A stretch of DNA of 22,712 nt, taken from positions 1 through 22,712 of the IMG/VR virus record IMGVR_UViG_3300009136_000038. One strand, given 5' to 3'. The DNA comes from a virus. Below, in pieces: positions 7,875 through 14,368 of this stretch (its first letter is position 1; each line of letters starts with the position of its first letter). The position numbers and the translations under genes are program-made. The notes beneath the pieces were generated by a model that was not told the origin of the DNA, searched no databases, and saw only the letters and a program-made list of their open reading frames with translations.

Positions 7875-8843
7875 ATGGCTTTAACGAATATGCAGGTATA
7901 TAACGATGAGATTGTAGGTAATACAATCGAGTTACTAGGGCAGAAGATTGATATGTTCAATGCTGCTTCAGGTGGTTCTATTTTGCTTAACTCTGCGACC
8001 TTTCGCGGTGATTTCTCGAAAGAATCTTTCTTCAATCAAATAGCAAGCGCACAACGTCGAGTTGATCGCTATGCTGCTAACGGCGCGCAAGCTGCCACCA
8101 CATTAAGCCAAGGCCAGATGGTTGGTGTTAAAGTTGCTGGTGGATTTGGGCCAGTATTGTTTGAACCGGCTCAGTTGACGTATTTGCAAGAAGACCCAGG
8201 TAGCGCGATCACAGCTATTGCCCAAGGTTTTGCTGATGCACTATTAGCCGATCAGTTGAATACCGCCGTTGGTTGTGGTGTTGCTGCTGTTGAGAACGTG
8301 GCCGCATTGGTCAATGATGTTTCTGGATCTGCTGGTGTTACTCAGGGTGGGTTAAATAACTCTCATCGTAAGTTTGGTGATATGAGTTCCATTCTATCTG
8401 CTGATGTTATGACGGGTGATGTTTACCACCGCTTAGTAGCTGAAGCTATCACGAATGGTAATCGTCTATTCTTGTCAACCAATGTTCAAGTTGTAGACAT
8501 TCTTGGTAAGATTGTGATCATTTCTGATATTCCAGCATTGTTTACAGCCGGTTCGCCTAACAAAGACAAAGTATTGTCTGTTACGGCTGGTGGTATCATC
8601 GTTGATAACTCAAGTGATATTGTTTCTAATATGGAAACTAGCAACGGCAAAGAGCGCATTGAAACCACTTGGCAATCTGACTACACCTTCGGCGTTAAGC
8701 TTAAAGGTTATGCTTGGGACGTTGCTAACGGCGGTGCTTCACCTACTGATGCTGAATTGTTCCTTGGCTCGAATTGGGATAAGGCAGTTACCGAAAATAA
8801 ACATACATTAGGTACGTTATTAATCGGTAGCGCAGACGTTTAG
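7875..8843 (+). CDS. Major capsid protein
   Basis: A 322-residue protein after the scaffold and before a strong terminator, the expected place for the coat gene. It begins MALTNMQVYNDEIV and contains an alternating helix and strand pattern compatible with an HK97-fold coat (helical segment about residues 95-135, a long strand-rich middle with FLSTNVQVVDILGKIVII, and a glycine-containing C-terminal domain with TFGVKLKGYAWDV). It has no signal peptide or catalytic motif. It forms the icosahedral shell together with the upstream scaffold. Codon choice includes many GGT/GCT codons, in keeping with high expression. The ribosome binding site is weak: only GTGAG about ten bases before the ATG, so translation may depend on coupling to the scaffold gene that stops 10 nt upstream. 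Confidence 0.9.
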   Translation: MALTNMQVYNDEIVGNTIELLGQKIDMFNAASGGSILLNSATFRGDFSKESFFNQIASAQRRVDRYAANGAQAATTLSQGQMVGVKVAGGFGPVLFEPAQLTYLQEDPGSAITAIAQGFADALLADQLNTAVGCGVAAVENVAALVNDVSGSAGVTQGGLNNSHRKFGDMSSILSADVMTGDVYHRLVAEAITNGNRLFLSTNVQVVDILGKIVIISDIPALFTAGSPNKDKVLSVTAGGIIVDNSSDIVSNMETSNGKERIETTWQSDYTFGVKLKGYAWDVANGGASPTDAELFLGSNWDKAVTENKHTLGTLLIGSADV

Positions 8844-8863
8844 CATTAAACATTTGCAAAATC

Positions 8864-8892
8864 AAAAGGGCGCTAAATAAGCGCCCTTTTTT
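8864..8892. terminator. Strong Rho-independent terminator after the capsid gene, probably bidirectional
   Basis: A perfect 10-bp stem, AAAAGGGCGC (8864-8873) with GCGCCCTTTT (8881-8890), encloses a TAAATAA loop and runs into T's. The A-rich left arm gives a U-tract on the opposite strand as well, so it can also end transcripts of the minus-strand HNH gene whose stop codon is at 8891-8893. Confidence 0.93.
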
Positions 8893-9388
8893 ATATCGTG
8901 CATCCTTTGTGAAGGTTTCTTTTTTCCGTTATATACGCATCCCTAGCTTCAATCTCTGATGTAAAATAACCCAAAAAATAATATCTTTTATTGTGGTATA
9001 TTTTAGCCCTCCACCTTCCTTTGAATAATGAAACGCCTATATACTTACTTGTATTATTTCTTGAGTGCGGCTTAGTTTGGTTTTGCTGATTAAGTGAGCT
9101 AATACCACTTCTTAAATTTAATATTTTATTATTTGTTTTATCACCATCTATATGGTCTATTATTTTTGGAGGCTGTTCATTATAGTACAAAGCCCACACA
9201 ACCCTGTGATGTAATAAAGTCCTACCCAATACAGTGAGCCTTTTGTATCCATTTTTATGCATAGAACCTGGCTCTTGTTTTTTCTTACCTCTGCCGGTAA
9301 TATCCTTCCATTTCAATAGTCCATTGTTTTTGTTATACTCAATCAAAGTAACAAGTAAATCAATATCTAATGCTTTGCTTTTTGCCAT
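8891..9388 (-). CDS. HNH homing-type endonuclease with AP2-like DNA-binding domain
   Basis: A 165-residue protein on the strand opposite to the head genes. The N-terminal part has GYKRLTVLGRTLLHHRVVW, and the nuclease core is HHRVVWALYY ... IIDHIDGDKTNNKILNLR (residues about 60-95), the classic H-N-H metal-binding finger of phage free-standing homing endonucleases. Residues about 115-158 (YIGVSLFKGRWRAKI ... FLGYFTSEIEARDAY) form an AP2-like domain that binds DNA. The start is supported by AAGG eight bases upstream on the minus strand. These selfish genes cut an allele lacking them and spread by repair. It sits in the gap between capsid terminator and a small head gene, interrupting no reading frame that I can see. 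Confidence 0.92.
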   Translation of the reverse strand: MAKSKALDIDLLVTLIEYNKNNGLLKWKDITGRGKKKQEPGSMHKNGYKRLTVLGRTLLHHRVVWALYYNEQPPKIIDHIDGDKTNNKILNLRSGISSLNQQNQTKPHSRNNTSKYIGVSLFKGRWRAKIYHNKRYYFLGYFTSEIEARDAYITEKRNLHKGCTI

Positions 9389-9442
9389 AATTAAACCTTG
9401 TGTAATAGGGTTGTGTTTAATGACATGCTACTGGGATACTCC

Positions 9443-9634
9443 ATGAAAGTCAAAGATGATAGAGAAATTATTTACTTAAAACATCCTTTGGAATACAAAG
9501 ATAAAATGCACTGGGTTGGTAAAGGTTATAAAATTAACGACCTAAAATTTGCGCCTAACGGATATAAAAATCCAGATCAAATCGAAGCTGCAGAAGAAAA
9601 GCCTAAGCGCAAAACCAGAGTTAAAAAAGTCTAA
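9443..9634 (+). CDS. Small charged head/neck-region protein of unknown function
   Basis: A 63-residue protein if started at the ATG at 9443 (MKVKDDREIIYLKHPL...), with GGGAT eight bases upstream; an in-frame ATG at 9425 would add six residues, and the frame is open further upstream only from a TTG. It has a compact N-terminal half (EYKDKMHWVGKGYKINDLKF) and ends in a very basic tail (KPKRKTRVKKV). Small proteins with a charged tail are common just after the capsid gene in siphoviruses, but I do not recognise this one. Its stop overlaps the next gene's start (TAATG). The HNH gene next door ends its own reading frame only 54 nt upstream, so the original promoter or leader may have been replaced by the insertion. 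Confidence 0.7.
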   Translation: MKVKDDREIIYLKHPLEYKDKMHWVGKGYKINDLKFAPNGYKNPDQIEAAEEKPKRKTRVKKV

Positions 9635-10188
9635 TGCCCTATTTACCAATTGACCTTATGACCAGTGAGCGCCGAGCATACAGGCGCTTAAAAGTTGAGC
9701 AAGAAGATGCTAGCTATGTTATAGGCACTCAATTTAGAATTAGTGTTCCACTCACTGTCTCCAGTGCTGACCCTGTTACTTTAAGATTCACAAGTCCAAT
9801 TAATTTCGAACTAATAGCTCAAACACTATCGACTTATCAAAGCGGCATTAAGCTAGAAGTATATCGAGGCATTCAAGGCACTGAGACAGGAATATTTGAC
9901 GTTCAAATTCCAATATATAAAAACAACTTTCAATCAACGGTTATTGATTATACCGGACAGGTTGCTATTGAAACCGGAGGAGGGTTTACGCCTAATGTCG
10001 GCCAAACTTCAGTGGAAACACTAAACGTATTATCAGCATCATCCACAGCTCAGAAGTCTAGCATTGAATCAGGTGCGCAAGGTAAGCGAGGGTTAGCGGC
10101 AGGAGTTTATTATTTATACTTTTCAAAGCTAGGTGGCTCTGGTGATTCGCTTGGGGTGTACACTTTAATTTTTAACGAGAAACCATAA
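9634..10188 (+). CDS. Probable virion structural protein, function unknown
   Basis: A 184-residue protein linked by TAATG overlaps to both neighbours. After a short polar N-terminus (ERRAYRRLKVEQEDASYVIG) it is strongly beta-rich, with alternating hydrophobic strands (FRISVPLTVSS, VTLRFTSPINFELI, KLEVYRGIQG, VYYLYFSKLGG) and no signal peptide or membrane helix. Such sequences are typical of capsid decoration proteins or jelly-roll/Ig-type virion components. Gene order (after the capsid, before the connector) supports a head-associated role. I do not recognise the family. Confidence 0.7.
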   Translation: MPYLPIDLMTSERRAYRRLKVEQEDASYVIGTQFRISVPLTVSSADPVTLRFTSPINFELIAQTLSTYQSGIKLEVYRGIQGTETGIFDVQIPIYKNNFQSTVIDYTGQVAIETGGGFTPNVGQTSVETLNVLSASSTAQKSSIESGAQGKRGLAAGVYYLYFSKLGGSGDSLGVYTLIFNEKP

Positions 10189-10988
10189 TGTCACAAAATT
10201 TAGTAATACCTAACAAAGATAACAAAGTTGTTTTTGTATTTACCGGCATTGATTTAACTCAGTCAACTAATATCGTGGTTGATTTTGGTGCGGAGTCATA
10301 CAGTACTACACTAAACCCCACACTAGTCGTCGTATCAAGCGCAACAGAGTTAAGCTTAGACTTATCAAGCACCGCCGAAGTGGGCAAGGTGTTTGCAACG
10401 GTTACATACATTGACGGCGCGAGTGTTAACGGTACTGACATCACTAGTCAAGAATTGGGCAACTCCACGAAAATAGTTGTAGCAATCGGAACACAGTTAA
10501 TTATTGAAGACGGAACGATTGTGGCCAGCGCCAATAGTTTTGCGACAGACGCAGAGTTTAAGTTATACGCTAACATTAGAAACTTTGACGTACCAGCCAC
10601 ACAACCAGATAGAGAGGCTTTGCTAATCCTAGCTATGGATTATTTGCAAGGCAAAGAACTTGAGATGAAAGGTTCAAGGGTTAGTGCAACACAAGAGTTG
10701 ATGTATCCCAGAATCGGAGTGTGTACAAATAACTTCACGGTTGCATCTACTGACATTCCAAGCTCATTAAAGAAGGCTCAGATGGAATTAGCGGCACAGG
10801 CTAACGAATCATCACTGTTGGTTAATGGCACATCTCAAAACTTGGCATCATTCAGCGTAGACGGTGTTTATTCTGAATCTTATCATAGTGGAGGAAGTTG
10901 GGAGCAGGTCAGAACAGATAGAGCGGATGTATATCTTGACCCGCTATTAGTTAATAACGGATCAAGTAATTTAATGGTTAGGGTCTAG
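10188..10988 (+). CDS. Head-tail connector protein with N-terminal Ig-like and C-terminal DnaT-like/connector domain
   Basis: A 266-residue, apparently two-domain protein. Residues 1 to about 105 are beta-rich (KVVFVFTGIDL, VVDFGAESYSTTL, SLDLSSTAEVGKVFATVTYIDG) and look like an Ig-type accessory domain. Residues about 115-220 (FKLYANIRNF, DREALLILAMDYLQGKEL, KGSRVSATQELMYPR, PSSLKKAQMELAAQA) match the phage 'DnaT-like' head-completion/connector family, in which the order YxxxR..., AxxYI, WPR and P..vkxAxxelA is conserved. The last part (SYHSGGSWEQVRTDRADVYLDPLL) is the usual C-terminus of that family. The connector ring joins portal and tail. The join to an extra N-terminal beta domain is less common. 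The stop lies inside the convergent minus-strand gene by 11 nt. Confidence 0.75.
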   Translation: MSQNLVIPNKDNKVVFVFTGIDLTQSTNIVVDFGAESYSTTLNPTLVVVSSATELSLDLSSTAEVGKVFATVTYIDGASVNGTDITSQELGNSTKIVVAIGTQLIIEDGTIVASANSFATDAEFKLYANIRNFDVPATQPDREALLILAMDYLQGKELEMKGSRVSATQELMYPRIGVCTNNFTVASTDIPSSLKKAQMELAAQANESSLLVNGTSQNLASFSVDGVYSESYHSGGSWEQVRTDRADVYLDPLLVNNGSSNLMVRV

Positions 10989-11160
10989 TGAGTACAGCGC
11001 CAAAAAATACAAATAGGTAGATTAATATTGAAAGCGGGGCGAATACAAGCCATATCGAATCAGCCCCGCTAATTTCGCCATCTTCTTTCCATGTCTTAAA
11101 CGACACCAAGCCATGTATCAAATAAGCTAAAAAACAATATCCTATCAGAATATCAAGCAT
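10978..11160 (-). CDS. Small two-helix membrane protein in a minus-strand cassette
   Basis: A 60-residue protein with two hydrophobic segments, about residues 2-20 (LDILIGYCFLAYLIHGLV) and 36-57 (SIWLVFAPLSILIYLFVFF), joined by a charged loop (SFKTWKEDGEISGADS). The start is supported by AGGGGA eight bases upstream and a TAATG overlap with the preceding minus-strand gene. Its 3' end overlaps the 3' end of the convergent connector gene by 11 nt and no terminator lies between. It could be a membrane-acting phage protein such as a superinfection-exclusion or holin-like protein. There is no motif to decide; it lacks an adjacent endolysin, which argues against a holin. Confidence 0.7.
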   Translation of the reverse strand: MLDILIGYCFLAYLIHGLVSFKTWKEDGEISGADSIWLVFAPLSILIYLFVFFGAVLTRP

Positions 11161-11720
11161 TATAATTTCCCCTGTAGTTTTGCTATCTGCTCTTGTAGTG
11201 CTTTGGCTTGCTCTTGTAATATCTCCATTTCTTTCTGTGCTTCTGTCTGCTCTGTTCGTTCCCAGATAATCTTTAAGCGCTGCCCTTCCAAATAATCAGA
11301 TAGGCAGCCACCCTTAATGCGCTCATATACCGCTACAATATCAAGCGCCGCGAAACCTCTGCTTTTTTTCAGTATGCCGTCGTCGTAGTTAGAAAGATCA
11401 CTCCAAGAGTTGCCACCGGAAATTACATCATCTAAAACAATCTTAAACTCTCCGCCTCTTTGTTTAACAAACATACCTGTTTTTAAATCTGATTTAGTAA
11501 ATTGCATTGCCTTTCCTTTTTTAACTAATGTTAAGTCGCATGCTTTGTAATTGTTTGATTTTCCGCTTTCCCACTTCACGACGTGCGTGTGCAACATGCC
11601 TCCTAGAGCGTCAGTACAAACACCATCACATCGCGGGTCATACTCATTCTCCAGTGTGCGGTTGTAATACTCGCTAGTCGCGGCAATCCTAACAGTGTCA
11701 CCTACCTCTATTTCAAGCAT
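11160..11720 (-). CDS. Two-module cytoplasmic protein with C-terminal coiled coil, minus-strand cassette
   Basis: A 186-residue soluble protein. The start at 11720 is chosen because GGAGGG lies 6 bases upstream and the ATG overlaps the previous stop (TAATG); a more upstream ATG would place the SD inside the gene. Module 1 (about residues 1-67; EIEVGDTVRIA, YDPRCDGVCTDALGG) is a small beta domain containing two Cys. Module 2 (from MQFTKSDLKTGMFVKQRGGEFKI to ALDIVAVYER) resembles a widespread uncharacterised phage domain with 'KxDLKTGMxVxxRxGxxYxV ... DIVxVY'. The last ~25 residues are a leucine/glutamine heptad coiled coil. It is neither nuclease- nor polymerase-like; function unknown. It is flanked by two membrane proteins and presumably works with them. 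Confidence 0.75.
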   Translation of the reverse strand: MLEIEVGDTVRIAATSEYYNRTLENEYDPRCDGVCTDALGGMLHTHVVKWESGKSNNYKACDLTLVKKGKAMQFTKSDLKTGMFVKQRGGEFKIVLDDVISGGNSWSDLSNYDDGILKKSRGFAALDIVAVYERIKGGCLSDYLEGQRLKIIWERTEQTEAQKEMEILQEQAKALQEQIAKLQGKL

Positions 11721-11971
11721 TATTTTGCCCTCCAAAAGCTTTCTTGAGACTTAGTATTAGTTGGGCTAGGCTGGCAATCATTACCCTTCAGCGCTTCAGG
11801 CTCTTTGTTAGAGTTCGCATACTTGTTAGCCTGTATTAACGCATCTTTAATATCAGACAAGAGCTTTACCCGCTTATTGATTTTGAAATACCAGCAAAAC
11901 ACCTCACGCAACAATAAGAATGTGGCCACTATGAATATTGCAAACACTATTAATCTCTCTACACTTTCCAT
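11720..11971 (-). CDS. Small single-span membrane protein, first gene of the minus-strand cassette
   Basis: An 83-residue protein with one N-terminal transmembrane helix (about residues 6-27, RLIVFAIFIVATFLLLREVF), then a basic and amphipathic cytoplasm-facing segment (KINKRVKLLSDIKDALIQANKYA) and a hydrophilic Ser/Asn/Pro-rich tail. The ATG follows AAAGAG by eight bases on the minus strand. There is no cleavage site or lipobox, so it should remain membrane-anchored. It leads a three-gene run oriented against the surrounding virion operon and is preceded by its own promoter-like sequence. Function unknown. Confidence 0.72.
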   Translation of the reverse strand: MESVERLIVFAIFIVATFLLLREVFCWYFKINKRVKLLSDIKDALIQANKYANSNKEPEALKGNDCQPSPTNTKSQESFWRAK

Positions 11972-12003
11972 TTTATTTACTCTTTGGTTGATTGATTAAA
12001 TTA

Positions 12004-12012
12004 AATATAGCA
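12004..12012 (-). promoter_or_regulatory. Extended -10 promoter for the minus-strand cassette
   Basis: On the minus strand the sequence TGCTATATT is an extended -10 element (TGn plus TATATT) 33 bases upstream of the first cassette ATG. There is no good -35 box; the corresponding position is occupied by the palindrome at 12028-12040. Confidence 0.45.
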
Positions 12013-12027
12013 CATATAAATAATCAT

Positions 12028-12040
12028 CTGGTATGACCAG
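12028..12040. promoter_or_regulatory. Operator-like palindrome between divergent promoter-like sites
   Basis: CTGGTATGACCAG is an inverted repeat of CTGGT/ACCAG about a 3-bp centre, flanked on both sides by TAATCA (12021-12026 and 12042-12047). It overlaps the -35 position of the minus-strand promoter, a typical repressor position. The binding protein is unknown and is not encoded in the window. Confidence 0.4.
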
Positions 12041-12063
12041 TTAATCAGGTATTTCAAATTTAT

Positions 12064-12092
12064 TTAAGAATTAAAGCAATAAGTGATACAAT
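12064..12092 (+). promoter_or_regulatory. Possible plus-strand promoter restarting the neck/tail operon
   Basis: TTAAGA (12064-12069), a 17-bp spacer and TACAAT (12087-12092) preceded by TGA give a plausible extended -10 promoter 28 bases before the next gene. It would restart plus-strand transcription after the minus-strand cassette. The -35 match is weak. Confidence 0.4.
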
Positions 12093-12119
12093 CGCACAAT
12101 ATAAACTAGGGGTTTAATG

Positions 12120-12485
12120 ATGAGCGCGTCAAGCATACAAGCAAAGGTTAAGAAGGGTTTAGCTAAGGCTATAGCAGCAACGGGATCACCTACTAGCGAG
12201 CCAGTGTATTTAGTTGTCAAAACTCAGGCAGGCACACCGCTAGCGCCATCGGTCACAGAATCAACAACCTTATTAGTCAATGCTATTTTCAAATCTTATG
12301 ATAAATTCTTGACTGACATAAATATACAAGCGGGTGATAGACAACTCGTAAGCAACTCAGACGTTACAGTGTCACAGAATGACATAATCAGACAGGGTTC
12401 AACTGATTACCTTGTAGTGGCTGTTGACGCTCGCATACCAGCATCAGAAGCGTTGGTTTATATCTCACAATGTAGGCAGCAATAA
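12120..12485 (+). CDS. Head-tail joining (neck) protein, probable head closure/stopper
   Basis: A 121-residue protein, first plus-strand gene after the minus-strand cassette. Two adjacent ATGs exist (12117 and 12120); AGGGG ends four bases from the first and seven from the second, favouring 12120. The N-terminus is helical (SSIQAKVKKGLAKAIAATGSP), followed by a beta barrel-like region: VYLVVKTQ, a variable loop, then ADRQLV-like 'IQAGDRQLVSNSDV' and 'GSTDYLVVAVDARIPASEALVYISQCR'. A 'I.aGDrxl ... v..gdxi...g..y.Vv.v....pag..v.Y..q.R' layout is characteristic of phage head-closure/neck proteins. Order before the gp10-like gene fits. Confidence 0.75.
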   Translation: MSASSIQAKVKKGLAKAIAATGSPTSEPVYLVVKTQAGTPLAPSVTESTTLLVNAIFKSYDKFLTDINIQAGDRQLVSNSDVTVSQNDIIRQGSTDYLVVAVDARIPASEALVYISQCRQQ

Positions 12486-12487
12486 GA

Positions 12488-12943
12488 ATGCCGTTAATAG
12501 GTCGTGAAAACTTTAACAAGCTAACTAGTGAAGGCTTAGAGCGTGTAAATAAAGATTTGCGCGGCGTGCATTTATCAGGGTTATTCAACGTTGTAAAAGG
12601 AACGCCAGTTGATGAGGGTAGAGCTAGAAACAATTGGTTTTTTACTATTGGCACACCGTCGAACAAGACCACTACAAGTAAAAGCAAGGGGCTTGGCGCT
12701 CTTCGATCAGTTAGACAAATGCCTGATTATGTATTAAACAAGAAAATGTATTTCACTAACAACCTGCCATACATTGAATCACTTGAGTATGGCGGTTATC
12801 CTCAGCCCGTTAAACTTGGCTCATGGGATAAGAAAAAGAAAGCTTATGTCAAAAAGTCTGACGGCGGGTTTAGTAAGCAAGCGCCAAGTGGATGGGTTAG
12901 AGCTACATTAATTGCAATGCGAAATAAGATAAAAACATTATGA
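12488..12943 (+). CDS. Tail completion / neck protein, HK97 gp10-like
   Basis: A 151-residue basic protein two bases after the previous stop, with coupled translation. It contains KGTPVDEGRARNNWFFTIG (about residues 37-55), YFTNNLPYIESLEYGG (about 90-105) and a terminal SGWVRATLIAMRNKI helix, which is the familiar layout of gp10-like neck/tail completion proteins (TPVDTGRxRxSW ... NxxxYAxxLExG ... ap.Gmv). These proteins act at the head-tail interface. The central Thr/Ser/Lys segment (NKTTTSKSKGLG) is a probable disordered loop. Confidence 0.85.
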   Translation: MPLIGRENFNKLTSEGLERVNKDLRGVHLSGLFNVVKGTPVDEGRARNNWFFTIGTPSNKTTTSKSKGLGALRSVRQMPDYVLNKKMYFTNNLPYIESLEYGGYPQPVKLGSWDKKKKAYVKKSDGGFSKQAPSGWVRATLIAMRNKIKTL

Positions 12944-12960
12944 GCTATTCTTTATAATTT

Positions 12961-13029
12961 AAAATAAATTATGGCTAGGTTTAGCGACTGAAAACCTGAA
13001 TCCGAACAGGCCGCCATAATTATTATTTT
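12961..13029 (+). ncRNA. Long imperfect stem-loop region in front of the second HNH gene
   Basis: AATTATGGC (12967-12975) pairs perfectly with GCCATAATT (13013-13021), and AAAAT (12961-12965) with ATTTT (13025-13029) extends the stem across a small internal loop. Inside, AGGTTT (12977-12982) can pair with AAACCT (12992-12997), or alternatively CCTG (12995-12998) with CAGG (13007-13010). This is a structured region of about 70 nt in an otherwise non-coding gap. It might be a leaky terminator, the target-site scar of the endonuclease gene or a regulatory RNA; only base pairing is seen, and the RNA itself is not demonstrated. Confidence 0.35.
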
Positions 13030-13055
13030 CGGAATTAACGCTATCGGTGGTGTTT

Positions 13056-13517
13056 ATGCTTAGTATGGAATTAGTAAGAAATACATTTGAATATAATAAC
13101 GGTGATTTATTAAGGTTGACCACCAGAAAAGCGTCGGGGTCAGTGAATAGTAGGGGTTATATTAACGTATATTTAGACGGTAGATTGTACTTGGCTCACA
13201 GGCTCGTTTTTATGTACCACTATGGATACCTTCCTGAATTTATAGATCATATTGATGGAAACCGCCAGAATAACAAAATAGAGAATCTTAGAGGCACCAC
13301 AAAATCTTGCAATTCTCATAATATGGCAATTACAAAAAGAAATACCTCCGGCGTAAAAGGTATTCATTGGTGCAAGCAAAAAAATAAATGGTGCGCTAGA
13401 GTAAGCGCTAAAGGTCAAGTTTCGTGCAGAAGGTACTTTAACTGTATAATTAAAGCAGAAAAATTTATAATAGAAAGAAGGCTAATAATGCACGGCGAAT
13501 TCGCTAGGGATGAATAA
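13056..13517 (+). CDS. Second HNH homing-type endonuclease with AP2-like domain
   Basis: A 153-residue protein using the ATG at 13056, with GGTGG five bases upstream; GTG codons at 13047 and 13050 and an ATG at 13065 are alternatives. The nuclease core is AHRLVFMYHYG ... FIDHIDGNRQNNKIENLR (about residues 46-78), followed by NTSGVKGIHWCKQKNKWCARVS and a C-terminal helical stretch, the AP2-like DNA-binding part. It shares the family of the HNH at 8891-9388 but is clearly diverged and lies on the opposite strand. It sits between two conserved tail genes (gp10-like and tail terminator) without breaking either, as expected for a free-standing homing endonuclease. Confidence 0.9.
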   Translation: MLSMELVRNTFEYNNGDLLRLTTRKASGSVNSRGYINVYLDGRLYLAHRLVFMYHYGYLPEFIDHIDGNRQNNKIENLRGTTKSCNSHNMAITKRNTSGVKGIHWCKQKNKWCARVSAKGQVSCRRYFNCIIKAEKFIIERRLIMHGEFARDE

Positions 13518-13521
13518 TTAA

Positions 13522-13941
13522 ATGTCATATTTAGATACTAGACAAGCACTAATACAAAAGTTGATTAATACGTCGATCACCGGCATAACATCTAATGACA
13601 TTAGTTACGAAAACAGCGGGTTTAATCCGAAGGGAAAAAACAAGTTTATTGCGGGTTACTTCATCCCAGCCACATCTGAAACTACAGGCAAAGAGCTTGC
13701 AGCTACTCAGGAAAGGCGCGGGATATTTCAGGTTAGCGTTTATGTGAAGTTAAACGGCGGTAATTATGACATAACACAACTTCAGATTGTGGATGATATA
13801 TTGAGCGGTTTTGTGTATGGGTCGGAGGCGGTGTATAATGGACAAACAATAAGCATATTAGAATCGACGGTTAACTCTGGCTCTGAGAATGAATCATGGT
13901 TTAAACGAGATGTATCAATTAACTACTTAACAATTATTTAA
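13522..13941 (+). CDS. Tail terminator protein (DUF4128-like)
   Basis: A 139-residue protein between the gp10-like gene (with the HNH inserted) and the tail tube gene, which is the canonical place for the tail terminator. Features: N-terminal helix (DTRQALIQKLINTSI), then FNPKGKNKFIAGYFIPATSE, an ERRGIFQVSVYVKLNGG strand (about residues 63-80), a helix with DITQLQIVDDILSGF, and a final RDVSINYLTII strand. This helix-strand layout corresponds to phage DUF4128 terminators that cap the tail tube and stop its growth. The call rests on pattern and gene order. Confidence 0.8.
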   Translation: MSYLDTRQALIQKLINTSITGITSNDISYENSGFNPKGKNKFIAGYFIPATSETTGKELAATQERRGIFQVSVYVKLNGGNYDITQLQIVDDILSGFVYGSEAVYNGQTISILESTVNSGSENESWFKRDVSINYLTII

Positions 13942-13954
13942 AAGGGTATTAAAA

Positions 13955-14368
13955 ATGGCTGGATCAAACGATTACATTATCAAATTAGGCGCAAGTGCAT
14001 CAGAGCTTGTTATAGCTGGGCAACTTGACGGCACAATGACACAGAACGGCGCACCAGTTGACGTCACAAACAAAGCTGACGGTGGTAAAGTTAGATTGTT
14101 CCCTGGCTTTGTTGCAGGACAGCAGATCACATTTGCTGGCACATTCACGCTATTAAGCGAAACTGTCCAGAACACTATTAAAGCGGCTATTGAATCTGGT
14201 GCTCAAATACCTGGCATTGTTGAAACCGCTGTTGGTGGTGAAACTTTCCAGTGCGATACATGGAGTATCTCAGGCCGTAGTGATGCAGCGCCGGTTAACG
14301 GTATTCCTCAAATGTCTGTCACGTTCAGCACCTCAGGTGATTACACCTATACAGCACCAACGGTTTAA
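13955..14368 (+). CDS. Major tail tube protein
   Basis: A 137-residue protein after an AAGGGT ribosome site, placed between the tail terminator and the tail assembly chaperone genes. Strands with GAPVDVTNKADGGKVRLFPG, QQITFAGTFTLLSE and a terminal MSVTFSTSGDYTYT match the beta-sandwich tube protein fold of siphoviruses (TP901-1/lambda gpV-like 'vdvtnkd..g' signature). Hexamers of this protein stack into the tail tube through which DNA passes. No additional Ig-like C-terminal domain is present. Confidence 0.87.
   Translation: MAGSNDYIIKLGASASELVIAGQLDGTMTQNGAPVDVTNKADGGKVRLFPGFVAGQQITFAGTFTLLSETVQNTIKAAIESGAQIPGIVETAVGGETFQCDTWSISGRSDAAPVNGIPQMSVTFSTSGDYTYTAPTV

Noticed and set aside
9398-9442. 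N-terminal extension of the small gene at 9443 from a TTG at 9398
   Set aside because: The extension uses a rare start, lacks a ribosome site and is made of sequence bordering the HNH insertion; the ATG at 9443 (or 9425) is more credible.
10978-11160. Holin
   Set aside because: Two membrane helices and small size fit, but there is no endolysin or spanin nearby and the gene is in an opposite-strand cassette with an unrelated soluble partner; kept as unknown membrane protein.
12961-13055. HEARO/omega RNA of an IscB-like system, or a tRNA
   Set aside because: The adjacent protein is a 153-aa HNH/AP2 enzyme with no RuvC domain, and the pairing does not give a tRNA cloverleaf or T-loop sequence.
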